This document shows, one piece after another, positions 1 to 8,192 of a stretch of 64,000 nucleotides of DNA. The stretch covers positions 233,795 to 297,794 of the forward strand of contig NZ_JAJTBG010000005.1 in assembly GCF_021287045.1 (NCBI RefSeq), read 5' to 3'. Position 1 is the first letter of the stretch. Each line of letters starts with the position of its first letter. The notes under the pieces are model-generated. The model ran no database searches, was not told where the DNA came from, and saw only the letters and a list, made by a program, of their open reading frames with translations. Source of the DNA: Oryzomicrobium sp. (GTDB lineage: Bacteria > Pseudomonadota > Gammaproteobacteria > Burkholderiales > Rhodocyclaceae). The translations under genes and the position numbers were made by a program.

Positions 1-964
1 TCAGCATCATCATGAACATCAGCAGGGTCGGGCTGCCCATGAAGGGGGCGAGCAGGGCCGAAATCTGGCCGGGAATGTCGGCCACGGTGATCAGGTAGGC
101 CGAGACGAAGGCCGCCGCCACCAGGAACATCACCACCGCCGTGGTCTTGGCCGTGGACAAGAGGGCGTGGTAGATCGCCGTCCAGGTCAGCTCCCGGTAC
201 ACCACCAGGCCGACGAACAGGGCGTAGGCGGCGGCCACCACGCCGGCCTCGGTGGGGGTGAACACGCCGCCCTTGAGGCCGCCGACGATGATCACCGGCA
301 GCACCAGGGCCCAGCCGCCCCGGGCGACGGTGCGCAGCCGTTCGGCCAGGGGCGTCCGGGGCATCACCCGGCTGGCGTCGCGGCGGGCCACCCACCACCA
401 GGTGAGGACCAGGGAGATGGCCATCAGCACCCCGGGGAAGATGCCGGCGAGGAACAGCTTGGTGATCGACACGCCGCCGGCCACGCCGAAGATGATGAAG
501 CCGATGGAGGGGGGAATCACCGGGGCGATGATGCCGGCCGAGGCCACCAGCCCGGCGGAGCGGGCCACGTCGTAGCCGGCGTTGCGCATCATCGGGATGA
601 GCAGGGCGGCCAGGGCGGCGGTGTCGGCCACCGCCGAGCCGGACAGGCTGGCCAGCACCAGGGCCGAGACGATGGCCACATAGCCCAGGCCGCCGCGGAT
701 GTGGCCGACCCAGGCGTTGGCCATGTCCACGATGCGCCGCGACAGGCCGCCGGCGTTCATGAATTCGCCGGCCAGGATGAAGAAGGGCACCGCCATCAGC
801 ACGAAGTTGTCGGCGCCGCTGACCACGTTCTGGGCCAGGATCTGGGCGTCGAACTGGTCCAGGTAGAGCATCAGGCTAGCGCCGCACACCAGCAGGGCGA
901 AGGCGATGGGCATGCCGAGCGCCATGGCGCCGAGCAGGGAGCCGAGGAAGACGGCCAGGGTCAT
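1..964 (-). CDS. dctM: TRAP transporter large permease DctM (partial, runs off left edge)
   Basis: Large integral-membrane subunit of a TRAP-type secondary transporter for organic acids. It forms the ion-coupled translocation channel in the inner membrane. Reading the minus strand from the ATG at 964 gives about 321 codons without a stop before the window edge. The family normally has about 425 residues, so the C-terminal quarter is missing only because the window ends. The sequence is a chain of hydrophobic segments with typical family stretches, including AVPFFILAGEFMN and IIAPVIPPSIGFI. Its ATG overlaps the dctQ stop codon by four bases (ATGA), so the two are translationally coupled. No DctP binding protein is visible in the window; it may lie beyond the left edge. 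The substrate is unknown. Position behind an aromatic monooxygenase operon suggests an aromatic or dicarboxylic acid. Confidence 0.93.
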   Translation of the reverse strand, partial: MTLAVFLGSLLGAMALGMPIAFALLVCGASLMLYLDQFDAQILAQNVVSGADNFVLMAVPFFILAGEFMNAGGLSRRIVDMANAWVGHIRGGLGYVAIVSALVLASLSGSAVADTAALAALLIPMMRNAGYDVARSAGLVASAGIIAPVIPPSIGFIIFGVAGGVSITKLFLAGIFPGVLMAISLVLTWWWVARRDASRVMPRTPLAERLRTVARGGWALVLPVIIVGGLKGGVFTPTEAGVVAAAYALFVGLVVYRELTWTAIYHALLSTAKTTAVVMFLVAAAFVSAYLITVADIPGQISALLAPFMGSPTLLMFMMML

Positions 965-1515
965 CGCCGCGCCTCCCGGTCGTCCTCGTGGGTCGGCAGG
1001 GCCGGTTCGATCAGGTCGCCGTGCTGGACCATCTCGATGTTGGCCTCGCGCTCACCGTGAACCAGGGCCTGGAAGATGTTGTAGAAGATGCTCACCGTCA
1101 GACCCAGGGCCGCCGCCACTCCGGCGGCGTAAAGCACCGCGTAGGGGATGCCGGTGACCGGCATGGCGTTGTCCAGGTTGATGCCGGCCTGCTGCCAGGC
1201 GCCCCAGAAGAGCAGGCCGCACATGACGATCATCAGCACCCCGGACACCAGCACGCAGGCCTGGCGGGCCGGCTTGGGCAGGCGCTTGACCAGGGAATCG
1301 ACCCCCAGGTGGGCGTGCTCCCGGGAGGCCAGGACGGTGCCAAGAAAGACCAGCCAGACGAACAGCAGGCGCGACACCTCCTCGGAGAAGGCGATGCCGG
1401 AATTGAAGCCATAGCGCAGTACCACGTTGCCGAAGACGAGCAGGGCCATCAGCGCCAGGCAGGCGACGATGAGCACTTCCAGGGCCTTGGCGACCAGGGC
1501 GGTGAGGCGGTCCAT
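961..1515 (-). CDS. dctQ: TRAP transporter small permease DctQ
   Basis: Small four-helix membrane subunit of a TRAP transporter and partner of DctM. The 184-residue product shows four hydrophobic segments. The region after helix 2 (FLGTVLASREHAHLGVDSL) is the usual DctQ signature. The C-terminus is a charged cytoplasmic tail. It overlaps dctM by four bases and follows the VOC gene by 68 bases on the same strand, so it is probably the distal part of the long operon that starts at livH. No strong ribosome binding site precedes the ATG, so the exact start is slightly uncertain. Confidence 0.9.
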   Translation of the reverse strand: MDRLTALVAKALEVLIVACLALMALLVFGNVVLRYGFNSGIAFSEEVSRLLFVWLVFLGTVLASREHAHLGVDSLVKRLPKPARQACVLVSGVLMIVMCGLLFWGAWQQAGINLDNAMPVTGIPYAVLYAAGVAAALGLTVSIFYNIFQALVHGEREANIEMVQHGDLIEPALPTHEDDREARR

Positions 1516-1583
1516 GGGATCGGAATTCGGAAAGGCGGAAGAGAATCCGGGGCGGCCACGCAGCGCGGCCGCCCCGGCAGGGC

Positions 1584-2129
1584 TCAGGAGGCGCTACCGT
1601 CGTGCATCCAGGCGGCGTGGCGCGGGGCCTTCTTGGTGCGGGACCACTCTTCGAGCATTTCCCACTTCACGTCGTCGAGCATCTTGGCCATCTTCGGCGT
1701 GCCGGTGTTGGCCGCCAGTTCCAGGCGGTGGCCGCTCGGGTCGAAGAAGTAGATCGACTTGAAGATGGTGTGGTCGGTGGGGCCGACCACGCTGATGCCG
1801 TCGGCCTCGAGCCGGGCCTTGGTGGCGAGCAGCTCGTCCATCGAGTCGACTTCGAGGGCCAGGTGCTGGGTCCATTCCGGGGTGTTGGGGTCCCGGCCCA
1901 TGGGCGGCTTGGTGGGCAGCTCGAAGAAGGCCAGGACGTTGCCGCCGCCGGCGTCGAGGAAGATGTGCATGTACGGGTCCGGCTCCTTGGTGGAGGGCAC
2001 CTCGTTCTCGGCGATGGCCAGGATGAAGCGCATGTTCAGGTACTTGCCGTACCACTCCACGGTTTCCTTGGCGTCCTTGCAGCGGTAGGCCACGTGGTGG
2101 ATCTTCTTGATCATGGTGGTGTGCTCCAT
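1584..2129 (-). CDS. VOC (glyoxalase/extradiol dioxygenase fold) family protein
   Basis: Vicinal-oxygen-chelate metalloprotein of 181 residues containing a full set of paired beta-alpha-beta-beta-beta modules. The start HHVAYRCKDAKETVEWY is the typical VOC opening. Candidate metal ligands are the early His (KIHHVAY), the His in QHLALEV and the Glu in GHRLELA. Members act as glyoxalases, extradiol dioxygenases or isomerases, and the sequence does not say which. It follows a flavin monooxygenase and a DUF2783 gene, so a role in handling a hydroxylated aromatic or a ring-cleavage step is reasonable. An internal ATG five codons in (2114) has a better Shine-Dalgarno (GGAG) and may be the true start. 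Confidence 0.82.
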   Translation of the reverse strand: MEHTTMIKKIHHVAYRCKDAKETVEWYGKYLNMRFILAIAENEVPSTKEPDPYMHIFLDAGGGNVLAFFELPTKPPMGRDPNTPEWTQHLALEVDSMDELLATKARLEADGISVVGPTDHTIFKSIYFFDPSGHRLELAANTGTPKMAKMLDDVKWEMLEEWSRTKKAPRHAAWMHDGSAS

Positions 2130-2145
2130 ATGGGGCGGCCGGGGA

Positions 2146-2373
2146 TCAGACGCCTTCGCGGGCCAGGGTCATGGCCTCGCGCAGCACCGACAGGTCGCCG
2201 ATGTGGTTGGACAGGAGGAGGATCAACCGGGCGTTGAGCAGGGCGCTCTGTTCGTCGGTCAGATCCCGGTGGGTGTCGATCAGCAGCTCGTAGAAGTCGT
2301 CCCCCGGGGAAAAGGCGCGGAAGTAGCGCGCACCGGGTTCGCTGAAATTGGGCTTGAGGTTGAGGTGGGCCAT
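2146..2373 (-). CDS. DUF2783 domain small protein
   Basis: Small 75-residue protein matching the DUF2783 pattern: a short N-terminus, then FYELLIDTHRDLTDEQS, and the conserved core NARLILLLSNHIGD. The family has no proven function. As I recall, it is often encoded next to FAD-dependent aromatic monooxygenases, as here, where it follows the monooxygenase by 15 bases. GAGGGAG upstream of the ATG supports the start. It could be an accessory or stabilising subunit of the neighbouring monooxygenase; that is inference. Confidence 0.8.
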   Translation of the reverse strand: MAHLNLKPNFSEPGARYFRAFSPGDDFYELLIDTHRDLTDEQSALLNARLILLLSNHIGDLSVLREAMTLAREGV

Positions 2374-2388
2374 GTCGTTCTCCCTCGG

Positions 2389-4059
2389 TCAGGCGTTGCA
2401 GGTGGCGCGGGCGACGGCGGCACGCACCCGGGCGGGGTCGAAGGCGCGCCAGCGGCCGGCGACGTGCTGGTCGGGACGGACCAGGTACACCGTGCCGGGC
2501 TGGGCGTCGAAGCGTTCGGCGAAGCGGCCGGCGTAGTCCTCCACCAGGCGCAGGCCGGCCGGGGCAGTGCCGGCGCGGGGGGCGACCAGCACGGCTTCCA
2601 CCGGGATCGGCGCGTCGGACAGGGCGCGCAGGGCGTCGGCGGTGGCGGCGTCCACCGCAGCCGGGTCGGCCACGTAGACCAGGGCGACGAAGCGGCCGCC
2701 CACGGCGTCGAGCAGCCAGCCGTTCTTGCCGGCCTCGCGCAGCGGGGCGTCGTCCATGGGCGCGCCGGGCACCATGTCGCCGCCAAAGGCGGCGGTGTCG
2801 GCGGTGTTGAGCCGCGATTCGGTGAGGAAGGCAGGCACCGACAGGCGGCCCGAATTCACCAGGGCGCGGGCGAAGGCATGGTCCCGGGCCAGGGTCAGCA
2901 CGGCGTTGCGGAAGGTGAGCGAGGTCTTGCTCTTGGGGGTGATGAAGTCGGTGGAGCGGGTCGAGTTCATGATGTTCTCGTCCGCCGCCGCCACCCGCTC
3001 CTCGCTGTAGGTGTCGAGCAGGCTTTCGGGGGCCTTGCCTTCCATCACCAGCTTGAGCTTCCACACCAGGTTGTCGGTGTCCTGGATGCCGGAGTTGGCG
3101 CCCCGGGCGCCGAAAGGCGAGACCTGGTGGGCGGCGTCTCCGACGAACAGCACCCGGCCGTGGCGGAAGTCGTTCATGCGCCGGCACTGGAAGGTGTACA
3201 CGCTGACCCATTCCAGATCGAACTCGCGCTCGTCGCCGAGCATGGCCTTGATGCGCGGGATGACCTTCTCGGGCTTCTTCTCTTCTTCCGGATCGGCCTG
3301 CCAGCCGAGCTGGAAGTCGATGCGCCAGACGTTGTCGGCCTGGCGGTGCAGCAGCACCGACTGGCCCGGGTGGAAGGGCGGGTCGAACCAGAACCAGCGC
3401 TCGGCGGGGAAGTCGGCCTTCATCACCACGTCGGCGATGAGGAAGCGGTCCATGAAGATCTTGCCTTCGATCTCCAGGTTCATCATGCGCCGGATCGGGC
3501 TGCGGGCGCCGTCGGCGACGATCAGCCAATCAGTGTCCAGGGAGTAGATACCGTCCGGGGTTTCCACCTGGAGGGAGGCGCCGTCGCCGGCGGGGGACAC
3601 GGAAACCACCTTGTTGCGGAAGCGCAGGTCCAGGTTGGGCAGCTCCTTGGCCCGGTTCACCAGGAACTCTTCCAGGTAGTACTGCTGCAGGTTGATCATG
3701 CCCGGGCGCTTGTGGTCGGGCTGGGGCAGCAGGTTGAAGTTGTAGACTTCCTCGTCGCGGAAGAAGGTGCGGCCGACGTTCCAGCTCACCCCCTTGTCCA
3801 CGCAAGCGTCGCCCACGCCGATGCGGTCGAGCACCTCCAGGGCGCGCTTGGCGTAGCACACGCCGCGGGAGCCGATCGAGACGGTGTCGTCGTCGTCGAG
3901 CACCACCACCGGCACGCCGGTCTGGGCCAGCTCGATGGCTCCGGCCAGGCCCACGGGCCCGGCGCCGACCACCACCACCGGGTAACGGCCCGGCCCCTGG
4001 CCGCGCTGCTCGGGCGGCGCGACGTAGTCGTACTTCGGGTACTGATAGGTTGATAGCAC
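2389..4059 (-). CDS. FAD-dependent aromatic monooxygenase (MhpA/PheA-like, class A)
   Basis: Single-component flavoprotein hydroxylase of 556 residues. The N-terminal Rossmann motif GAGPVGL (around residue 33) binds FAD. A DG motif (IVADGARSPIRR) lies in the middle, and the GD motif VLFVGDAAHQVSPFGARG binds the FAD ribose and pyrophosphate. These three motifs define the p-hydroxybenzoate-hydroxylase-like class, which inserts one O atom into a phenolic ring using NAD(P)H and O2. A C-terminal thioredoxin-like region of about 150 residues is present, as in MhpA and phenol hydroxylases. The start is GTG with GAGGAG upstream. The substrate is not determinable; candidates are 3-hydroxyphenyl-propionate, -acetate or a hydroxybenzoate. 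It lies in one operon with Liv transport genes and is likely catabolic. Confidence 0.88.
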   Translation of the reverse strand: MLSTYQYPKYDYVAPPEQRGQGPGRYPVVVVGAGPVGLAGAIELAQTGVPVVVLDDDDTVSIGSRGVCYAKRALEVLDRIGVGDACVDKGVSWNVGRTFFRDEEVYNFNLLPQPDHKRPGMINLQQYYLEEFLVNRAKELPNLDLRFRNKVVSVSPAGDGASLQVETPDGIYSLDTDWLIVADGARSPIRRMMNLEIEGKIFMDRFLIADVVMKADFPAERWFWFDPPFHPGQSVLLHRQADNVWRIDFQLGWQADPEEEKKPEKVIPRIKAMLGDEREFDLEWVSVYTFQCRRMNDFRHGRVLFVGDAAHQVSPFGARGANSGIQDTDNLVWKLKLVMEGKAPESLLDTYSEERVAAADENIMNSTRSTDFITPKSKTSLTFRNAVLTLARDHAFARALVNSGRLSVPAFLTESRLNTADTAAFGGDMVPGAPMDDAPLREAGKNGWLLDAVGGRFVALVYVADPAAVDAATADALRALSDAPIPVEAVLVAPRAGTAPAGLRLVEDYAGRFAERFDAQPGTVYLVRPDQHVAGRWRAFDPARVRAAVARATCNA

Positions 4060-4163
4060 TTCCGGTCTCCTCGTTCTTTGCCCCGCCGCCCTGGGTCATT
4101 GGTGTCGTTATGGCCGGCGGGGTACCTCCTTCAGGTGTTGCTTCCTAGCTGGGGTCGCAGCGT

Positions 4164-5129
4164 TTAGCCCGCCTGTTGCAAGGCGTGCCACATTTCCTTG
4201 TCCCGTTCCGCCGTCCAGATGCGCGGGTGCTTGATGCCGCTGGCCTCGTCCACTGCCCGGGTCACGTCGAAGGGCAGGCAGTGCTCGTAGATGAAGACCT
4301 GGGCGAACTTGGGGTCCATGGCCTTGCGGATGTGGGCCATGGCCTGGTTGAGGGTGAGGCCCTGGGCCACCGCCTCCTTGGCGCCGGCGAACAGGGTGCT
4401 GACGAAGTCCCGGGTGTAGGCCAAGCCCTCGGCCACCTTGGCCGGGGTGTCCAGGGCCGGGCCCCGGCCGGGGATGAGCTTTTCCGCGCCCAGGGCGGCG
4501 ATGGCGTCCAGGGTGGCGGGCCATTCCTCGAGCTGGGCGTCGCCGGTGTAGCAGGCCGCCTCGCACTCCACCAGGTCGCCGGAGAACAGCACCTTCTCGG
4601 AAGGCACCCAGACCACGGTGTCGCCCTTGGTGTGGCCGGGGCCCAGGTGCATCACCTTGATCTCGACGCCGCCCATGAACAGGGTCATCTCGTCCTTGAA
4701 CACCAGGGTCGGCCAGGTCAGGCCGGGGATGCTCTCGAAGGCCTGGAACAAGCGGGGGAAACGCTCGTACTCGGACTGCATGTCCTGGGCGCCGCGCTCG
4801 ACGATCAGCTCATAGGTGCCCTGGCTGGCGATGATCTGCTCCAGGCCCTCGGGCTTGTAGCCGGCGGCGCCGAGCACGCGCACGGCGTGGTAGTGGGACA
4901 GCACCACGTGCTTGATCGGCTTGTCGGTGACCTTGCGGATCTCGGCGATCAGGCGGCCAGCCATCACCGGGGTGGCCAGGGCGTCCACGATCAGGACGCC
5001 CTCGTCGGTGATGATCACGCCGGCGTTGGGGTCGCCCTCGGCGGTGTAACCCCAGCAATGCTCGGACAGCTGGGTGAAGGTGGTCTTCTTCTCTTCGAGG
5101 TCGGCGACGGAGGCGAATTGCTTGCTCAT
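4164..5129 (-). CDS. MBL-fold hydrolase with altered metal motif
   Basis: Metallo-beta-lactamase-fold protein of 321 residues. Fold features include ITDEGVLIVDALATP (strand and turn near residue 40-54), the metal loop at 79-84, HLGPGHTKGD (His ligand) and VLFSGDLVE (bridging Asp). The usual HxHxDH motif reads H79-Y-H81-A-V-R84, so the Asp and third His that build the second metal site are replaced by Val and Arg. A mononuclear site or a non-hydrolytic role is therefore likely. AGGAG precedes the ATG. It lies between the hemerythrin-LivF fusion and the monooxygenase on the same strand. It might open a lactone or thioester in the aromatic pathway, which is inference from context only. Confidence 0.8.
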   Translation of the reverse strand: MSKQFASVADLEEKKTTFTQLSEHCWGYTAEGDPNAGVIITDEGVLIVDALATPVMAGRLIAEIRKVTDKPIKHVVLSHYHAVRVLGAAGYKPEGLEQIIASQGTYELIVERGAQDMQSEYERFPRLFQAFESIPGLTWPTLVFKDEMTLFMGGVEIKVMHLGPGHTKGDTVVWVPSEKVLFSGDLVECEAACYTGDAQLEEWPATLDAIAALGAEKLIPGRGPALDTPAKVAEGLAYTRDFVSTLFAGAKEAVAQGLTLNQAMAHIRKAMDPKFAQVFIYEHCLPFDVTRAVDEASGIKHPRIWTAERDKEMWHALQQAG

Positions 5130-5152
5130 GGGGGACGGCTCCTAAGGGGGAA

Positions 5153-6472
5153 TCACATGCCGAGGTAGGCGGCACGAACCTGTTCGTTGTTGAGCAGCTC
5201 CTGGCCGGAGCCGCTCAGGGTGGTGTTGCCGGTTTCGAGCACGTAGGCCCGGTCGGCGATGGCCAGGGCGGCGAAGGCGTTCTGTTCGACGAGGAAGATG
5301 GTCATGCCCTGGGATTTGAGGGTCTTGACCACGTTGAACACCTCTTCGACCAGGAGCGGCGCCAGGCCCATGGAGGGCTCGTCGAGCAGCAGCAGCTTGG
5401 GCCGGGCCATCAGGGCGCGGCCGATGGCGAGCATCTGCTGCTGGCCGCCGGACAGGGTGCCGGCGGGCAGGTGGCGCTTTTCCTTGAGGATCGGGAACAT
5501 GGCGTAGACCCGCTCCATGTCCTCGGCCAGGTTGGCCGCGGGCTGGGTGTAGGCGCCCAGGCGCAGGTTGTCCTCGATCGACAGGGGCCCGAACACCTGG
5601 CGGCCTTCCGGTACCTGGCTGATGCCGCGGCGCACGCGCAGGTCGGAACGCAGGCCGGTGATGTCCTGGCCGTCGAAGTGGATGCTGCCGGCGGTGAGGG
5701 GCTGGACGCCGGAGATGGCGCGCAGCAGGGTGGTCTTGCCGGCGCCGTTGGCGCCCACCAGGGCCACCAGCTCGCCGCGGCGCACTTCCAGGTCAATGCC
5801 CTTCAGGGCCTGGATGCGGCCGTAGGCGCTCTGCACGCCGCGCACCGACATCAGCAGGTCGCCCCGGGGCGCGGCCTCGCCGGCGGCCAGGACGCCGGCC
5901 TCGTGGCTACCCAGGCCGACGGATTCGGGGGCCAGGCTGACCACCCGGTGATACAGCTCGCGGAACTCGCCCTGGACCTTCTCACCGAACAGGGGGTCGC
6001 TGTTGTCGAGGAAGGCCCGGTCGATGTCGTGCCAGTCGTCGCCGGTGAGCGCCTGGCGGGCCAGGGGCAGGATCTCCTTTTCCTCGGTGCGGATGTGGCC
6101 CTTCAGCCCGGAGGTGTAGGCGCGCAGGGTGGTGGCGAAGGCCTGATTGCCCAGCGCGCCGCTGGCGGTGGCGGCCAGGGCGGCGCGCAGGGTGGCCAGG
6201 TTGCCCGGCCCCTGGCGGTGCTCCGCTTCCAGCTGGTCGAGCAGGGGGCCGGCCGCGTCGCTGCGCTGGCGCAGGCGGCGGAACAGGAAATCGTCTTCCT
6301 TGGGGTGGTGGGCCCGGTCGATGAAGTGTTCCAGGTAGTCGAAGACCGAGGTAAAGAAGGGCACGTCCACCGCCGCCGTGCCGCCGTCGAGCTCGTCGGC
6401 CAGGTGGTCCACAGTGGTGGCGATGCGCCACAGGTTGCGATGTTCCTCGCTGATGATGCGCAGGGCTTCCAT
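5153..6472 (-). CDS. Hemerythrin-LivF fusion: HHE domain joined to branched-chain-type ABC ATPase
   Basis: A 439-residue continuous reading frame with two unrelated domains. Residues 1-175 form a hemerythrin/HHE four-helix domain with candidate diiron ligands H11, H56, E59, H85, H126 and E130. Residues 205-439 are a complete LivF-type ATPase with Walker A GANGAGKTT (240-248), LSGGQ (340-344) and LLLLDEP (360-366). The LivF part is the second ATPase of the LivHMGF uptake system encoded upstream. Normal LivF is about 235 residues and starts directly at the ATPase. Here GGGAGA precedes the ATG of the hemerythrin part, and no good ribosome site precedes the internal Met at residue 208, so one fused product is expected. 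An O2- or redox-sensing input to transport is an inference. Confidence 0.9.
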   Translation of the reverse strand: MEALRIISEEHRNLWRIATTVDHLADELDGGTAAVDVPFFTSVFDYLEHFIDRAHHPKEDDFLFRRLRQRSDAAGPLLDQLEAEHRQGPGNLATLRAALAATASGALGNQAFATTLRAYTSGLKGHIRTEEKEILPLARQALTGDDWHDIDRAFLDNSDPLFGEKVQGEFRELYHRVVSLAPESVGLGSHEAGVLAAGEAAPRGDLLMSVRGVQSAYGRIQALKGIDLEVRRGELVALVGANGAGKTTLLRAISGVQPLTAGSIHFDGQDITGLRSDLRVRRGISQVPEGRQVFGPLSIEDNLRLGAYTQPAANLAEDMERVYAMFPILKEKRHLPAGTLSGGQQQMLAIGRALMARPKLLLLDEPSMGLAPLLVEEVFNVVKTLKSQGMTIFLVEQNAFAALAIADRAYVLETGNTTLSGSGQELLNNEQVRAAYLGM

Positions 6473-6496
6473 CTAGTTGTCTCCCTCTCCCGTTGC

Positions 6497-7261
6497 CTAG
6501 GCGTGGGCGCCCAGGTAGGCGGCGATCACGTCCGGGTTGCGCCGCACTTCCTCGCCGGTGCCCTCGGCCAGCTTCTTGCCGTAATCGAGCACCAGGATGC
6601 GGTCGGACAGGTTCATCACCATCTTCATGTCGTGCTCCACCAGCACCACGGTGACGCCGGAATCGGCCACCTTGCGCACCAGTTCGTCCACCTCCAGGGT
6701 TTCCTTGGGGTTGAGGCCGGCGGCGGGCTCGTCGAGGAACAGCAGGCGCGGCTTCATGGCCAGGGCCCGGGCGATCTCCAGGCGCTTCAGGGCGCCATAG
6801 GGCATGCAGTCGGCCCGGGAGCCGACGTACTTCTCCAGGCCGACGAAGGCCATCAGTTCGGCGGCCTCCTGGCGCAGCTGGCGGTCCCGGCCGGCCAGGC
6901 CGGGAAAGCGCAGGGCGGCCTTGATCAGGTTGCGGTCGAGGCGCAGGTGGGCGCCGACCATGACGTTCTCCAGGGCGCTCATGTTCATGCACACCTGGAG
7001 GTTCTGGAACGTGCGGGCGACACCGCGCCGGGCCAGTTCGTTAGGCGACTTGCCGGCCAGGTTCTCGCCGTCGAGGACGATCTCGCCCTCGCTCGGGGTA
7101 TAGACCCCGGTGATCAGGTTGAACAGGGTGGTCTTGCCCGCCCCGTTGGGGCCGATCACCGAATAGACGATGCCGGCGTCGATGGAGAAGCTGACGTTCT
7201 GCACGGCCTTGACGCCGCCGAACACCTTGGACAATTGACGGACTTCGAGCAGGGGCATCAT
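6497..7261 (-). CDS. livG: ABC transporter ATP-binding protein LivG
   Basis: First cytoplasmic ATPase of a branched-chain amino acid-type (HAAT) ABC importer, 254 residues. Walker A GPNGAGKTT, the Q-loop region and LLFLDEPAAGLNP are visible. The C-terminus has the LivG-type extension (RNPDVIAAYLGAHA). The signature motif reads PYGALKRLE rather than LSGG, a variation common in LivG proteins. The start ATG overlaps the livM stop (ATGA). In this family the same architecture imports aromatic acids, and the neighbouring paa genes favour an aromatic substrate. Confidence 0.92.
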   Translation of the reverse strand: MMPLLEVRQLSKVFGGVKAVQNVSFSIDAGIVYSVIGPNGAGKTTLFNLITGVYTPSEGEIVLDGENLAGKSPNELARRGVARTFQNLQVCMNMSALENVMVGAHLRLDRNLIKAALRFPGLAGRDRQLRQEAAELMAFVGLEKYVGSRADCMPYGALKRLEIARALAMKPRLLFLDEPAAGLNPKETLEVDELVRKVADSGVTVVLVEHDMKMVMNLSDRILVLDYGKKLAEGTGEEVRRNPDVIAAYLGAHA

Positions 7262-8190
7262 TCGCTCCTTCCCAGCTTGGCGGCCAGGGTGGGCACCAGG
7301 CCCTTGGGCAGGAAAATCATGCAGAGCATGAGGATGGCGCCGAAGGCCACCGTCTCCCAGCCTTCGAAGGTGGCGAGGGCCTGGGGCAGGGCGGTGAGCA
7401 GCACGGCGCCGACCACGGAGCCGTACACCGAGGCCATGCCGCCGATCACCACCATGGTGACCAGCTCGATGGAGTGGAAGAAATCGGCCACGTTGGGGGT
7501 GACGAAGCCGACGTAGTGGGCGGTGACGCTGCCCATGATCGAGGCGAACACCGCCGACATGACGAAGATGGCGACCTTGTAGCGGACCACGTCCACCCCC
7601 ACCACCTGGGAGGCCACTTCCGAGCCGTGCAGGGCGCGCAGGGCGCGGCCGAAGGGCGAATCGATCAGGTTGAGGGAGGCCCACACGCTGATCGACAGCA
7701 CCAGGGCCATCACCCAGTACCAGGCCTTCTCGCCGGCGATCTCCCAGCCGGCCAGGCTCATCGGCACCACCGGCATGCCGTCCGGGCCGCCGGTGTAGGC
7801 GGCCTCGTTCTTCATGGCGATGGCCAGGATGAAGCCCAGGCCCAGGGTGGCCATGGCCAGGTAGTGGCCCTTCAGCTTGAAGATGGGCCGGGCCACCAGG
7901 GCGGCGAGCAGGCCCGCCGCCGCCGCGCCGGCGGCCATGGCCGCCAGGGGGGGCCAGTTGAAGTGGCTGGTGAGGATGGCCGAGGCGTAGGCGCCGATGC
8001 CGATGAAGCCGGCGTGGCCCAGGCTGATCTGGCCGGCGAAGCCGATCAGCAGGTTGAGGCCGAGCACGATCACGGCGTTGATGGCCATGCGGATGACCAG
8101 GTCGTAGTGGAAGCCGTTCTGCAAAAACAGGGGCAGCACCAGCAGCACGGCGACGATCACCGCCAGGCCGAAGTAACGGGATTTGCGCAT
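7258..8190 (-). CDS. livM: ABC transporter permease LivM
   Basis: Inner-membrane permease of the HAAT-type importer, 310 residues. The start chosen is the ATG at 8190 (MRKSRYFGL), which opens a hydrophobic first helix. The longer frame upstream is out of keeping with the family and overlaps livH. The LivM signature GFAGQISLGHAGFIGIGAYASA is present in the first third. Hydrophobic segments continue to the C-terminus, which ends in FLPKGL. It is two bases from livH and overlaps livG by four, so it belongs to the livHMGF operon. Confidence 0.93.
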   Translation of the reverse strand: MRKSRYFGLAVIVAVLLVLPLFLQNGFHYDLVIRMAINAVIVLGLNLLIGFAGQISLGHAGFIGIGAYASAILTSHFNWPPLAAMAAGAAAAGLLAALVARPIFKLKGHYLAMATLGLGFILAIAMKNEAAYTGGPDGMPVVPMSLAGWEIAGEKAWYWVMALVLSISVWASLNLIDSPFGRALRALHGSEVASQVVGVDVVRYKVAIFVMSAVFASIMGSVTAHYVGFVTPNVADFFHSIELVTMVVIGGMASVYGSVVGAVLLTALPQALATFEGWETVAFGAILMLCMIFLPKGLVPTLAAKLGRSE

Positions 8191-8192
8191 GG

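Noticed and set aside
7262-7684. N-terminal extension of the livG frame
   Set aside because: It is the out-of-frame shadow of livM; the ATG at 7261 overlaps the livM stop as expected.
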